From contig NZ_CBDBDD010000009.1 in assembly GCF_965203655.1 (NCBI RefSeq), positions 496,001 to 560,000 of the forward strand: DNA of 64,000 nt, in the 5' to 3' direction. This document shows, piece after piece, positions 7,743 to 17,179 of the stretch. Below the pieces are notes generated by a model. The model had not been told where the DNA came from and made no database searches. It was given only the letters and a program-made list of their open reading frames with translations. The DNA is from Poriferisodalis sp965203655 (GTDB lineage: Bacteria > Actinomycetota > Acidimicrobiia > Acidimicrobiales > Poriferisodalaceae). A program made the translations under genes and the position numbers. Position 1 is the first letter of the stretch. Each line of letters starts with the position of its first letter.

Positions 7743-8429
7743 ATGCTGGGCCGATTCATCGCGTGCCTTCTGGTGGCGGCGCTCGCGACGGGCGCGTGCG
7801 CGTCTGCGGACGAGTCCGAGTCGCGATATGAGGGCCTCGCCGTGGCGCCCTCGCAGTTGCGGGAGATACCCCAGATGGAACTCACCGATACCTCGGGCAA
7901 CGATTTCCACCTGGCGGACGACACCGAGGGGCAGGTGCGACTCGTGTACCAGCTCTTCACGAACTGCCCCGACATCTGCGGGGTCCAGATGGCGCAGCTC
8001 GCCAGTGTGCTGGGGCGACCAGGGGCGCCCGGCAACGTGCAGGTCATCGCAGTGACGGTCGACCCCGACCGGGACTCGCCGGAGATCCTGCGTGCCTACC
8101 TCGACCAATTCAGCACGGAATTCGTCGGCATCGTCCCGCAGAGCGAAGAGCAGCTGACCGAGCTGCAGAACGCGCTTGGATCGCTGGCATCAATCAAGGT
8201 GTTTCCTGCCACCACGACCGAACACGGTGACACCGCCGAAGCGGACGGGTCGATGACGCACGACCACGGCGCCTACGACGTCGCCCACGATGGCCGCGTC
8301 TTCGCATTTGCACCCAACGGCTGGGGCTACGCGCAGTACCCGTACCCCACCCGGCAATCCGAATTCGATCACGACCTGCCGATCCTGGCGGGCATTGATT
8401 CGGACGATCCCGCCGATGCAGGCTTGTAG
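7743..8429 (+). CDS. SCO1/SenC-family copper chaperone lipoprotein
   Basis: Sco proteins deliver copper to, or keep reduced, the Cu-A site of cytochrome c oxidase. The 228-residue product has a lipoprotein signal with Cys 19, then a thioredoxin fold with the metal-binding C75-P-D-I-C79 and the later His of the DHGAYDV stretch (about residue 175). VTVDPDRDSP is the usual family strand. The frame is open back into the tRNA, but the ATG at 7743 gives the expected signal peptide. It lies two bases ahead of the CtaG-type gene, so the two probably form a terminal-oxidase assembly unit. Confidence 0.88.
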   Translation: MLGRFIACLLVAALATGACASADESESRYEGLAVAPSQLREIPQMELTDTSGNDFHLADDTEGQVRLVYQLFTNCPDICGVQMAQLASVLGRPGAPGNVQVIAVTVDPDRDSPEILRAYLDQFSTEFVGIVPQSEEQLTELQNALGSLASIKVFPATTTEHGDTAEADGSMTHDHGAYDVAHDGRVFAFAPNGWGYAQYPYPTRQSEFDHDLPILAGIDSDDPADAGL

Positions 8430-8431
8430 TC

Positions 8432-9280
8432 ATGCGGTTCTGGTGCTCAGCGCTGCAGGAGCCTTGGACATGGGCATGGCGTGCCTACCCCGGCGTGTGG
8501 GCAGCGTCGGCAGCCATCGCCGTGCCCTATGTGTGGGCTCGACGCCGCATCCGCCAGACCCATGCGCTGTCGCAGGATTCCGCGTCGGCTGCGCTGCACC
8601 GGCGGCAGGCGTGGTTCTTCGGGGCTGGGGTGGTGGCGTTCTGGGTGGCATCGGATTGGCCACTGGGCGTCCTCGGTGCGGGCTATCTGGCGTCGGCGCA
8701 CATGGCGCAGTTCATGCTGTACACGCTGGTTGCGGCACCGCTGCTGGTGCTCGGCACGCCCGAGCCGATGGCGAGGCGGATCCTGGCGAAGCTGCGCCTG
8801 TACCGGTTCATGACCCGGCTGACCCAGCCGGTCTTCGCCGGTCTTGCGTTCAATGCTTGTCTGGTGGCGACCCACTCGCCCTGGGCGGTGGACACGCTGC
8901 GGGCGAACCAAGCGGGTTCGTTCGTCATGGACGTGGTGTGGCTGATCTCCGGCGTGGTGGTGTGGCTGCCGATCTGTTCTCCGCTCGTCGAGCATCGACT
9001 GCAGCACTATCCCGGAAAGATGGTGTACCTGTTCCTCGCGCTCGGCGTCGTGCCGGCGGTTCCGGCCGGGTTCCTCACCTTTGCCGGCTTCCCCCTCTAC
9101 GCCACCTACGAGCTGGCGCCGCGCTTCTACGGTCTCGACGCAGCCACCGATCAGCAGATGGCGGGGCTCATCATGAAGCTGGGCGGCATCCCGATCGTGT
9201 GGGGAACCATCCTCGCCATGATGATGCGATGGGCCGACGAGTCGAAGCAGGCCAGCCTCGCGCCTGCTAGTCGGCGATGA
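8432..9280 (+). CDS. Cytochrome c oxidase assembly factor CtaG (caa3 type)
   Basis: The 282-residue polytopic membrane protein matches the caa3_CtaG family: SDWPLG at about residue 74, HMAQFMLYTLVAAPLLVLGTP near residues 90-110, and five to six further helices. The conserved His of the SAHMAQ segment is thought to help handle copper for oxidase maturation. It follows the Sco gene after two bases. Its last 14 bases overlap a small membrane-peptide gene on the other strand. Confidence 0.85.
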   Translation: MRFWCSALQEPWTWAWRAYPGVWAASAAIAVPYVWARRRIRQTHALSQDSASAALHRRQAWFFGAGVVAFWVASDWPLGVLGAGYLASAHMAQFMLYTLVAAPLLVLGTPEPMARRILAKLRLYRFMTRLTQPVFAGLAFNACLVATHSPWAVDTLRANQAGSFVMDVVWLISGVVVWLPICSPLVEHRLQHYPGKMVYLFLALGVVPAVPAGFLTFAGFPLYATYELAPRFYGLDAATDQQMAGLIMKLGGIPIVWGTILAMMMRWADESKQASLAPASRR

Positions 9281-9395
9281 CAAGCGCCCAGTAGATCACT
9301 GCCGCCAGCAGGGCTGCGGCGGCAGCGAGTGCGCGAACGGACAGCCACACCTCGTCGCCCGGCCGCATCGGCCGCCGCGGTGGCCGGCCGAACAT
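9267..9395 (-). CDS. 42-residue single-helix membrane peptide coupled to pepN
   Basis: The ATG at 9393-9395 shares its T with the TGA stop of pepN (TGATG), a classic stop-restart junction for translational coupling. The product begins MFGRPPRRPMRPGDEVWLSV, carries four Arg in the first 11 residues, then one hydrophobic helix (about residues 20-40) and ends ALVIAD. The basic N-terminus suggests it is inside the cell and the C-terminus outside. I do not recognise the family. Its 3' end overlaps the CtaG gene by 14 bases. Confidence 0.55.
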   Translation of the reverse strand: MFGRPPRRPMRPGDEVWLSVRALAAAAALLAAVIYWALVIAD

Positions 9396-11980
9396 CAGCC
9401 GAGGCGGGCGCTCTCGCGCTCGCGTAGCCGGACATTCACCCACATCTTCTCGAGGTGCTGGGCGACGGTGAGCGCGCCCTGCGGCACCTCGTGTTCGGCG
9501 AAGAACGCCTCGACCTCGTCGGCGAGTTCACGGGTGTTCAGCCCGCGTATGCCGCCGACCATGCGGGGGATGGAGTTCTGCGGGAAGCGGCTGGTCAGTT
9601 CGTCCCACTGGTCGCGAACGAACTTCCACGCCACGGGACCCCAGTCCAGATGTGTCATGGCAGCTCCCAGCATGTAGGGGGCGTTCTGGGTGCGCACCTC
9701 GGTGGCGATCAGCTCGAGCGTTCGCTCGAACAGGTCGCGCGGCTCGAATCCCAGCAGTGCCTGCAGGTAGCGCAATTCGCTCTGGGGGGTATCTGCTGAG
9801 CGGTAGAGATCGATCATCCGCTCGTAGTCGGTCTGGTCGCCTGCTGCTGCTGCGACCTGTACGGCTGCGGCAGCCAGATTCGGCTCGACCGCATTGCCGT
9901 TGCCGATGGACGTCTCGAAGATCTCTCGTGCGCGAGTGCGCACCAATTCGTCACGGCCGCGGCCGCCCGCGGCTTCGAACAGCACCCCGCGCAGCTCCCG
10001 GTCGAGATCCGGCTCGCCCGGCTGGGGCTCGAATCCCAGCACGCCGAGCGCGGTCGTTGCCAGGTCCCGGATCAGCACCTCCAGAGCCGCCCTGCCGGTC
10101 GGCTCCGCGATGGCGTGCAGCCCCTTGAGGCCCCCGATCATCCGCTGCCACACGTGCAGGTCGGTCTCGAGTCCCAGGTCGGTGACGAGCTCGATGAACT
10201 CGGCCGCGCTGGCGTCGCCCGCGACGACGGCTGCGTAGGTGTCGTCCACCAACCCGTAGCGCTCGATGGGGTCGAGCACTTCGAGGGCCTGGCGCGCCAC
10301 TGCCCCGAGCAGATCGCCGCCGTAGCGAACCCGGTAGTAACCGTGCCCGCCCGAGTTGACGACCGCCCAGGAGACCGATCCGCCCAAGTCGACAACCGTC
10401 GAGGCGCCCGAGAGCAAGAACCGTCGCTCGACAGTGCCTGTCCCAGCGAGCTGGGCACGCACCATGACCGGCACACTCCACAATTCGCTGTCGCTCTGCC
10501 CAGCGCTCGCGGCGTTCGGAGCGTCGCCGCCGTAGGTGAACCGCTGCTGGGAAACCTTCAACCCGTCGGGGTGGCGCTCGACGGACAGGATCGGGTAGCC
10601 GCCCTTGAAGATCCAGCCGTCCATGACCGATCGCACCGGCTCGCCGCTGGAGGTCTCCAGCGCATCCCACAGATCGGTCGTGGTGGTGTTGGCGTAGCTG
10701 TGGCGCTCGAGGTAGTGCTGCACGCCGACCGCGAACCGATCAGGGCCGAGGTACTGCTCGAGCATGCGCACGACCGCCGCGCCCTTCTCGTAGGTCAGCA
10801 CGTCGTACATGCCCTCGGCGTCGGCTGGTGAGATCACCTCGTACTCGACGGGACGGGTGGAGCTGAGCGCGTCGACGTCGAACGCCGCACCCCGCTCGAT
10901 GCAGAACTCGTCCCAGCGCTTCCACTCGGGTCGGAAGGCATCGGTGGTGGCCACCTGCATGAACGTGGCGAACGCCTCCTTCAGCCAGATGCCGTTCCAC
11001 CAGTCCATCGTCACGAGATTGCCGAACCACATGTGGGCCAGCTCGTGGGCCACCACGTCGACTATGCGCAGCAGTTCCGCGGTGGTGGCCTTCTGCGGGT
11101 CGGCCAGCAGCAGCGTCTCGCGGAAGGTAATGGCGCCCATGTTCTCCATCGCGCCGAAGGCGAAGTCGGGCACGGCGATGAGGTCCACCTTGGTGCCCGG
11201 GTAGTCGATGCCGTAGTAGTCCACGAGCCATGCCAGCGCGAACGCTCCGGCTTCCAGCCCGAAGCTCGTCAGGGCCGACTTGCCCCGCACATGCACGATG
11301 CGCAGCGGCACGCCGCCCACGTCGACGGGATCGGTGGCCTCGAGATCGCCGACAATGAAGGCCATGAGGTAGGTGGACATCTGCATGGTGTCGGCGAAGG
11401 TGTCGCGCCGGCGGCCGTCGGGCAGGGTCTCCGACGACACGACCTCCCCGCAACTGACTGCCATGAGGCCGGCCGGCACGATCATCGTGACGCCGAAGAC
11501 CGCCTTGAGGTCCGGCTCGTCGAAGCACGGGAATGCCCGCCGGGCGTTCGTGGACTCGAACTGGGTCGTCGCAATGGTGTGGGTCTCGCCGGCCTCGTCG
11601 ACGAACGTGGACCGGTAGAAGCCCCGGAGCTGGTCGTTCAGCACACCGGCGAATATGCATGCGATCTGGAGGTCGCCAGGTTCGAGCCGGCTGCCGTCTG
11701 CGGGCCGCAGCAGCATCCGCTCGGTGTCGGGATCGAACGAGATATCGGCCCCGACGGTCCTGTCGCCTTGGCGCAGGGTCGCATCGGTGCATTCGAGCTC
11801 TGCGGCGTTGAGGGTGACGCTGTCGATCGACGCATGCACCTTGGCGTCGATGCTGACTTCACCGACGAACCGCGCCGCCTCGAGGTCCGGCTCGATGAGG
11901 ATGTCGTAGCGGACGGGGTGCACGTCACGCGGCAGCCGGTAGGGGTTGGCGTCGGGCGAGCTATCAGTCAGAAGCGTCAC
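9395..11980 (-). CDS. pepN: M1-family aminopeptidase (PepN-like)
   Basis: This 861-residue zinc metallopeptidase removes N-terminal amino acids from peptides in the cytoplasm. The exopeptidase signature GAMEN is at residues 276-280 and the zinc site HELAH at 312-316, with the third ligand Glu in WLKEAFA about 19 residues on. The C-terminal ERAP1-like helical domain is complete. An earlier in-frame GTG at 11989 exists, but it overlaps the -10 hexamer, which lies seven bases before the GTG at 11980, so the later start was chosen. It is followed by the coupled 42-residue peptide. Confidence 0.93.
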   Translation of the reverse strand: MTLLTDSSPDANPYRLPRDVHPVRYDILIEPDLEAARFVGEVSIDAKVHASIDSVTLNAAELECTDATLRQGDRTVGADISFDPDTERMLLRPADGSRLEPGDLQIACIFAGVLNDQLRGFYRSTFVDEAGETHTIATTQFESTNARRAFPCFDEPDLKAVFGVTMIVPAGLMAVSCGEVVSSETLPDGRRRDTFADTMQMSTYLMAFIVGDLEATDPVDVGGVPLRIVHVRGKSALTSFGLEAGAFALAWLVDYYGIDYPGTKVDLIAVPDFAFGAMENMGAITFRETLLLADPQKATTAELLRIVDVVAHELAHMWFGNLVTMDWWNGIWLKEAFATFMQVATTDAFRPEWKRWDEFCIERGAAFDVDALSSTRPVEYEVISPADAEGMYDVLTYEKGAAVVRMLEQYLGPDRFAVGVQHYLERHSYANTTTTDLWDALETSSGEPVRSVMDGWIFKGGYPILSVERHPDGLKVSQQRFTYGGDAPNAASAGQSDSELWSVPVMVRAQLAGTGTVERRFLLSGASTVVDLGGSVSWAVVNSGGHGYYRVRYGGDLLGAVARQALEVLDPIERYGLVDDTYAAVVAGDASAAEFIELVTDLGLETDLHVWQRMIGGLKGLHAIAEPTGRAALEVLIRDLATTALGVLGFEPQPGEPDLDRELRGVLFEAAGGRGRDELVRTRAREIFETSIGNGNAVEPNLAAAAVQVAAAAGDQTDYERMIDLYRSADTPQSELRYLQALLGFEPRDLFERTLELIATEVRTQNAPYMLGAAMTHLDWGPVAWKFVRDQWDELTSRFPQNSIPRMVGGIRGLNTRELADEVEAFFAEHEVPQGALTVAQHLEKMWVNVRLRERESARLG

Positions 11981-11987
11981 GGCGCGC

Positions 11988-11993
11988 ACACTA
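11988..11993 (-). promoter_or_regulatory. -10 hexamer (TAGTGT) of pepN
   Basis: On the minus strand TAGTGT ends seven bases before GTG 11980. It overlaps the alternative GTG at 11989, making that longer start unlikely. Confidence 0.5.
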
Positions 11994-12057
11994 CCGACGC
12001 CCTCGCTGCGGGAGCAGGTCGTGCGAGCGGGCGAGTCGAGGTGCTAAGCCCACGTGC

Positions 12058-13185
12058 GTGGAATCGGCGGCCGAGCCCGAGCCTCTTGACGTGGTCGGCA
12101 TCGGGAATGCACCCGATGCCACTGCCGAGCCCGAGCCGCTTGACGTGGTCGGCATCGGGAATGCACCCGATGCCACTGCCGAGCCCGAGCCGCTTGACGT
12201 GGTCGGCATCGGGAATGCAATGGTGGATGTGCTGCTGCGCGCCGATGACGCCGTCGTCGACGGTCTGGGCATCGTCAAGGGGGCGATGACGCTGGTGGAT
12301 ACCCGGCGGGCAACTGAGCTTGCCGCCATGGTGGAGCTGCTCGGCGGCGCCGACGAGATGACGCCTGGCGGGTCGGTGGCAAACACCATGCTGGGCATCG
12401 CTGCGCTCGGCGCCCGCGCCGGCTACATGGGACGCGTCTGCGCGGACGGGCTCGGCGATCTGTTCGTCGCCGACATGTCGGCACATGGGGTCACTCAGGC
12501 AACTGCAAGAGCGCCGCGTGACGACCCCACGGGACGCTGCACCGTCGTCATCACCCCTGATGGCGAGCGAACGATGAGCACCTACCTGGGTGCGTCCGCC
12601 GGTTTCGCACCGGCTGACGTGGACTGGGACATGGTGGGCCGAGCCCGCACCGTGCTGCTGGAGGGCTACCTGTGGGATCCGACGGCTGCCCGGGCGGCAC
12701 TGCGCGAGGTGGCCGAGCACTGTGCCGCGCCCGGCAACGACTGCCAGGTTGCACTCAGCCTCTCGGACTCGTTCTGCGTGGACCGCCACCGGCGCGAGTT
12801 CATCGACATGGTCGACCGGTGCACGAACATCCTGTTCGCGAACGCCGCCGAGCTCAAGGCCTTGTACCAGACCGACGATCTCGACGAGGCGCTGGCGGCG
12901 GTGCAGGGCCAGGTGGACATTGCATCGGTGACCCTCTCGGCAGCAGGCGCGGTTCTCGTGACGCCTGATGAGATCGTGCAGGTGCCGGTCGAACCGGTCG
13001 ACAACGTCGTCGACCGCACCGGCGCCGGCGACCTGTACGCAGCAGGCGTGCTGTACGGGCTGGCTCAGGGATTCGACCTCGAACGGTGCGGCCGCTTGGG
13101 CTCGGTGGCCGCCGCCGAAGTCATCTCACACGTGGGCACCCGACCGCTCGTGCCCCTCGACGAGCTGGCCGCCGGGGTGATCTGA
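12058..13185 (+). CDS. PfkB-family carbohydrate/adenosine kinase with repeated N-terminus
   Basis: The 375-residue protein is a PfkB (ribokinase-like) kinase. GGSVANTM lies near residue 105 and the anion hole/catalytic base in DRTGAGDLYAAG near residue 320. The family's first beta strand, LDVVGIGNAMVDVL, is normally right at the N-terminus. Here it is preceded by two extra in-frame copies of an 18-residue unit (AEPEPLDVVGIGNAPDAT). The GTG start lies seven bases after TAAGCC, a weak -10. Sequence does not settle whether the substrate is adenosine or a sugar. The repeat may give a floppy extension without changing the kinase core. Confidence 0.85.
   Translation: MESAAEPEPLDVVGIGNAPDATAEPEPLDVVGIGNAPDATAEPEPLDVVGIGNAMVDVLLRADDAVVDGLGIVKGAMTLVDTRRATELAAMVELLGGADEMTPGGSVANTMLGIAALGARAGYMGRVCADGLGDLFVADMSAHGVTQATARAPRDDPTGRCTVVITPDGERTMSTYLGASAGFAPADVDWDMVGRARTVLLEGYLWDPTAARAALREVAEHCAAPGNDCQVALSLSDSFCVDRHRREFIDMVDRCTNILFANAAELKALYQTDDLDEALAAVQGQVDIASVTLSAAGAVLVTPDEIVQVPVEPVDNVVDRTGAGDLYAAGVLYGLAQGFDLERCGRLGSVAAAEVISHVGTRPLVPLDELAAGVI
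12070..12219 (+). repeat. 54-bp in-frame tandem repeat in the PfkB gene
   Basis: Copies lie at 12070-12123, 12124-12177 and 12178-12219 (partial, running into the native gene). The first two differ by a single base (CCT versus CCG for one Pro codon), so the duplication is recent or is kept uniform. The unit length is a multiple of three and keeps the frame. Confidence 0.93.
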
Positions 13186-13194
13186 GGCGAAGCT

Positions 13195-14178
13195 TCACCG
13201 CCGCTCGAAGGACAGGATCGGTGCGCCGAACTCGCGAGGCCCTTCAGAGTTGAGCCAGGCCATAGCGTCTGCATCGTCGGCGATGTAGGCCTGCCAGAAC
13301 GCCAGCGTCGTCTGTTCGACAATCCTCCGATGGTGTTCGTTCGCGGCAAACATCGCCATGCTGCCGCTGATGCCTCCCAGTCCGTGGTCGGCACCCTCCA
13401 TCCAGGCTTCGTACTTGTCACCGGGCGGCGCGAACAAGAACGGCTCACGCTTCCAATTCGGATCGTCGGTGGTGGCTCCCATGTCCTTGCTGCCGGTGAT
13501 GTTCAGCAGCGGGCAGGCCACGGTGTCCCATGAACCGTCTCGCAATCCCTGCTGGTTGCGACCTTGTCCGCTCGCGAGCACCACAGCGTCCACCCGGTCG
13601 TCCCGGAACGACGTGGGCCCCGCGCCCGGCAGGTCGATCGTGACGCCCGAGAGCAATTGGCTGGTGTAGGCGCCAAAGGAGTGCCCGCCGACGCCGACAT
13701 GTGCGGCATCGACGGTTCCGGCGAAGTCCGCCACGCCGTCGAGCAGCACCGGTGCTCGGTCCAGCACGGCTATCGCGTCAGCGACGCGTGCCAGCCACCA
13801 CGCGGGCTGCAGCAGGTTGCCCAGCATGAACTCGTAGACCTCGGGCACCGTGACCCACTCGTTGTCGTCGATGTGGTGCCGTTCGAGGCCGAACTCGGGA
13901 TGATTCCTGGCGACGTGCTCGATCGAGTCCTCGAACGTCGGTTGAACCACGACAAAGCCGTGGCTGGCCCAGAGTTCGGCCAGGTCGCGGCTGCGATGGC
14001 GGGAGCCGCCCAGCCCATGGCACCACACCAGCAGTTTGTGCGAACCGGCGGCGATGGGGTAGCGGCAGGTGAGCTCGATCTCGCGGTCCCGCGGCTCGTC
14101 TGTGGCAACGAGGTGCTCGGCCATCCCGACTGTGTGGGGACCAATGCCCGCGTAGGCCCCAGCTGCGTGAGCGTTCAT
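13195..14178 (-). CDS. Alpha/beta hydrolase at the end of the peptide ABC operon
   Basis: The 327-residue protein has the alpha/beta-hydrolase fold: the oxyanion-hole strand WCHGLGGS (residues 52-59), the nucleophile elbow GHSFG with Ser 167, and a late Asp/His region including GADHGLGG. It resembles platelet-activating-factor acetylhydrolase or dienelactone-hydrolase-like enzymes, but the substrate is unknown. The ATG overlaps the stop of the upstream ATPase gene as ATGA, so it is translated with the transporter. A role in processing the imported compound is plausible. Confidence 0.75.
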   Translation of the reverse strand: MNAHAAGAYAGIGPHTVGMAEHLVATDEPRDREIELTCRYPIAAGSHKLLVWCHGLGGSRHRSRDLAELWASHGFVVVQPTFEDSIEHVARNHPEFGLERHHIDDNEWVTVPEVYEFMLGNLLQPAWWLARVADAIAVLDRAPVLLDGVADFAGTVDAAHVGVGGHSFGAYTSQLLSGVTIDLPGAGPTSFRDDRVDAVVLASGQGRNQQGLRDGSWDTVACPLLNITGSKDMGATTDDPNWKREPFLFAPPGDKYEAWMEGADHGLGGISGSMAMFAANEHHRRIVEQTTLAFWQAYIADDADAMAWLNSEGPREFGAPILSFERR

Positions 14179-15185
14179 CCGACGATCTCCTTGCCATCGG
14201 GGGCGTAGAGCACGCACGCCACGCGCCGGTCGCTGCCCAAGTCGAACATCGGCGGCTGTTCGTCCACGCACGCATCGTGAGCGTGGGGGCAGCGAGTGCG
14301 GTACGGGCAGCCTGAGGGAAGGTTGAGCGGGCTGGGAATCTCCCCGAAGCTCCGGCGGCCGTCAGAACGCCGTTCGCGCTGTCGAACCGGATTCGCCACG
14401 GGCACTGCGGCCAGCAGCGCCTGGGTATAGGGATGCGCCGGCTCGGCGTACAGCTCTTCGGCCGGTCCCTCCTCGACGATGCTGCCCAGATACATCACCG
14501 CGATGCGGTCGCTGGCGTGGTGCACGACGGCTAGATCGTGTGCGATCAGGAGGTAGGTGAGCCCGAGCCGTTCCTGGAGTTCCTCGAGAAGGTTGATGAC
14601 CTGGCTCTGGGTGGACACGTCGAGCGCACTCACCGGCTCGTCCAGGATCAGCAGGCGTGGGCGCAGCGCCAAGGCCCGCGCAATGGCGATGCGCTGGCGT
14701 TGCCCGCCTGAGAACTCGTGCGGTTTGCGTTCGAGGTGCTCTCGGGACAGCCCGACGAGTTCCAGCAGCTCCTCGCATGCCGCCAGCCGGGCTGTCTTGT
14801 CGAGGCGCTCGTGGATGTCGAGCGGCTCGCCCACGATGTCCGCGATGACCATCGAGGGGTTCAGCGACGAGGCGGGGTCCTGGAAGACGGCCTGAATGTC
14901 GCGGCGGATCTCCTTGGGGTACTTGCCGTCGAGTTCAGTCAGGTCGACGCCGTCGAAGCGCACTGAGCCGGACTCGGCCTGCACGACGCCCAAGATGGTG
15001 TTGCCGGTGCTCGACTTGCCCGAGCCGGACTCGCCGACGAGCCCCAGCGTCTGGCCCTGGGCGATGTCAAAGCTCACACCGTTGACTGCGTGGATGTCGA
15101 CAGCGGCCAGGCGAAAGAGGCTGCGAGGACTCCGGTAGGTAACAACGAGGTCCCATACGGCGAGCAGAGGCTCTGCGCCGCTCAT
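14175..15185 (-). CDS. Peptide/nickel-type ABC transporter ATPase (DppF/OppF-like)
   Basis: The 336-residue ATPase energises the importer. It has Walker A GESGSGKSS (51-59), a Q loop near AVFQDPASSLNP, signature FSGGQRQRIAIARAL, Walker B LLILDEPVSALD, and the C-terminal oligopeptide-transporter extension with the Cys-rich GCPYRTRCPHAHDAC stretch that can bind an iron-sulfur cluster. ATGA overlaps join it to the fused permease-ATPase gene upstream and the hydrolase gene downstream. Confidence 0.92.
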   Translation of the reverse strand: MSGAEPLLAVWDLVVTYRSPRSLFRLAAVDIHAVNGVSFDIAQGQTLGLVGESGSGKSSTGNTILGVVQAESGSVRFDGVDLTELDGKYPKEIRRDIQAVFQDPASSLNPSMVIADIVGEPLDIHERLDKTARLAACEELLELVGLSREHLERKPHEFSGGQRQRIAIARALALRPRLLILDEPVSALDVSTQSQVINLLEELQERLGLTYLLIAHDLAVVHHASDRIAVMYLGSIVEEGPAEELYAEPAHPYTQALLAAVPVANPVRQRERRSDGRRSFGEIPSPLNLPSGCPYRTRCPHAHDACVDEQPPMFDLGSDRRVACVLYAPDGKEIVG

Positions 15186-17179
15186 CGGGCACCCTCCAAG
15201 GTGAGTTCTGCTGCGCGTACGCAACGAACTTGATGTGCGTTCTGCACCTCGATCGCCACCGGCGCAGCAGTGCACTGCGTGGTGGCGTAGGGACAGCGCG
15301 GCGCAAATCGGCAGCCGCTCGGCCATTCGCCCGGCTGCGGCACCACGCCCGGTATCGACCGAAGGGCCGTGCCGCGGTGACCGGCTTGGGGGACCGCACC
15401 AAGCAGGCCCTCGGTGTAGGGATGGCGCGGGTTCGCGAACAGCTCGCTGACGTCGACCTCCTCCACGATCTCGCCGGCGTACATCACCGCGGCCCGGTCG
15501 CAGATGTCCGCCACGACGGCCAGATCGTGGGTGATGAACAGCATCCCCATGCCGAGCTCGCGTTGCAGGTCTCGCAGCAGTGCCAGAACCTCCGACTGGA
15601 CCGTCACATCGAGCGCGGTCGTCGGCTCGTCGGCAATCAACAGCATCGGTTCGCACGACAGCGCCCGCGCGATGGCGACACGCTGCGCCATGCCGCCCGA
15701 GAGCTCGTGGGGAAACGCCCGGCTGCGCGCCGCCGCATCAGGAATCCCCACCATCTCCAGCAGTTCGATCGCGCGCCTGCGAGCGGCCCTGCGGTTCATG
15801 CCCCGCTTGACGCGCAGCACTTCGGAGAGCTGATCGTCGATCCTGAATGCCGGATTCAGGCTCGTGGTGGGGTCTTGGAAGATGGCCGCCGCTTGCGTGC
15901 CCCGAATGTGCTGGAGATCGCGGGGCGGCAGCGCCGACACGTCTTGGCCCCCCACCAGGATCGCCTCGGCGGTTGCTGCCCCGGGTTCGGGTACGAGGCC
16001 CAGCACCGACATCGCCGTCACGCTCTTGCCGCAACCCGACTCGCCGACGAGACCGAGCGTCTCACCTGGCCGCACATGCAGCGACACGTCGCTGACGACG
16101 GTCAGCGGAACCCCGCGCGGCGAGGGGAACTGCACGTCGAGCGACGAGATGACCAGAACTGCATCGGGTGGCACATCAACCTGCTCCCGCCGGCCCGGCA
16201 GTGCATCACCTGCGCCCGAACTGGCGGCCGATGGGCTTCGTGCCCCGGCCTGCAGCGTGGCCGTTTCGCCGACGCCGCGCCCGATCGAGTCGCGAATGGC
16301 GTCACCGAGCAGGTTCACCGCCAGCACGACCAGGGCGATGGCGATGCCCGGCGGCAGGGCCAGCCACGGGTGCAGGTTGATGAACTGCGTCGCCGAGGTC
16401 AGCATCGTCCCCCAGCTGGCATCGGGAGGCTGCACCGCAAGGCCCAGAAAGCTCAAGCCTGCTTCGGCGAGCAGGATGGTTCCGGTCGTCAGCGTGATCT
16501 GCACGATGAGCGGCGCGGCGACGTTGGGCAGGATCTGCTTGCGCACGATGCGGCCGGTGCTGGCCCCGACGACACGTGCGGCTCGCACGTAGAGCTCCTC
16601 GCGCTCCGCGATGACGACGCCGCGCGCGAGCCGCAGGAAGGCCGTCGAGAACAGCAGGCCCAGTGCGATCATCGACTTCGTCAGACCCGTTCCGAGCACC
16701 GTGATGATGACGATGACCACCATGATCCCGGGCACCGAAACCACGGCTTCGACAATGCGCATCACGATGCGGTCCCACCAGCCGCCCATGTAGCCGATGA
16801 ACAGCCCGATCGGCACGCCGATGACGACGGCAACCGTCAGCGCTTGGGCAACCGCGATCAGCACGATGCGGGCTCCGAAGATCAGACGGCTCAGCACATC
16901 CCTGCCGAAATCGTCGGTCCCCAGCCAGTGCTCTGGCGACGGACCTTGCATCGTGTTGAGCAAGCTCTGGTCGAGCGGGTCGTAGGGAGCGATCCAGGGC
17001 GCGAAGATCCCTGCCACCAGCACGGCCAGCACGATGAGCGACGCGGGAATGACGGCACGCTTGGCGAAGAAGCGCCGGGCGAATCGCTGCCGGGAACCCA
17101 GCAGACCGCCGGGTGCGCCCGACTGCTGGTCGGCAACAGGCGAAGCCGCGAGCCCGGATCCGGGCGAGACATCCGTCAT
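15182..17179 (-). CDS. Fused ABC permease and ATPase (DppC-DppD fusion)
   Basis: One 665-residue chain carries a DppC-type permease (about residues 1-300: helix at 42-62, the GTDDFGRDV motif, and the EAA coupling loop around 200-220) and, after a 40-residue Ala/Gly-rich linker, a DppD-type ATPase. The latter has Walker A GESGCGKS at 379-386, signature ELSGGMAQRVAIARAL, Walker B LLIADEPTTALD and a Cys-rich tail. Usually these are two genes; fusions of this kind are known in actinobacteria. The ATG at 17179 overlaps the DppB stop (ATGA). The frame stays open further upstream, but that part lies antisense to nothing needed and within dppB, so it was left out. Confidence 0.9.
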   Translation of the reverse strand: MTDVSPGSGLAASPVADQQSGAPGGLLGSRQRFARRFFAKRAVIPASLIVLAVLVAGIFAPWIAPYDPLDQSLLNTMQGPSPEHWLGTDDFGRDVLSRLIFGARIVLIAVAQALTVAVVIGVPIGLFIGYMGGWWDRIVMRIVEAVVSVPGIMVVIVIITVLGTGLTKSMIALGLLFSTAFLRLARGVVIAEREELYVRAARVVGASTGRIVRKQILPNVAAPLIVQITLTTGTILLAEAGLSFLGLAVQPPDASWGTMLTSATQFINLHPWLALPPGIAIALVVLAVNLLGDAIRDSIGRGVGETATLQAGARSPSAASSGAGDALPGRREQVDVPPDAVLVISSLDVQFPSPRGVPLTVVSDVSLHVRPGETLGLVGESGCGKSVTAMSVLGLVPEPGAATAEAILVGGQDVSALPPRDLQHIRGTQAAAIFQDPTTSLNPAFRIDDQLSEVLRVKRGMNRRAARRRAIELLEMVGIPDAAARSRAFPHELSGGMAQRVAIARALSCEPMLLIADEPTTALDVTVQSEVLALLRDLQRELGMGMLFITHDLAVVADICDRAAVMYAGEIVEEVDVSELFANPRHPYTEGLLGAVPQAGHRGTALRSIPGVVPQPGEWPSGCRFAPRCPYATTQCTAAPVAIEVQNAHQVRCVRAAELTLEGAR

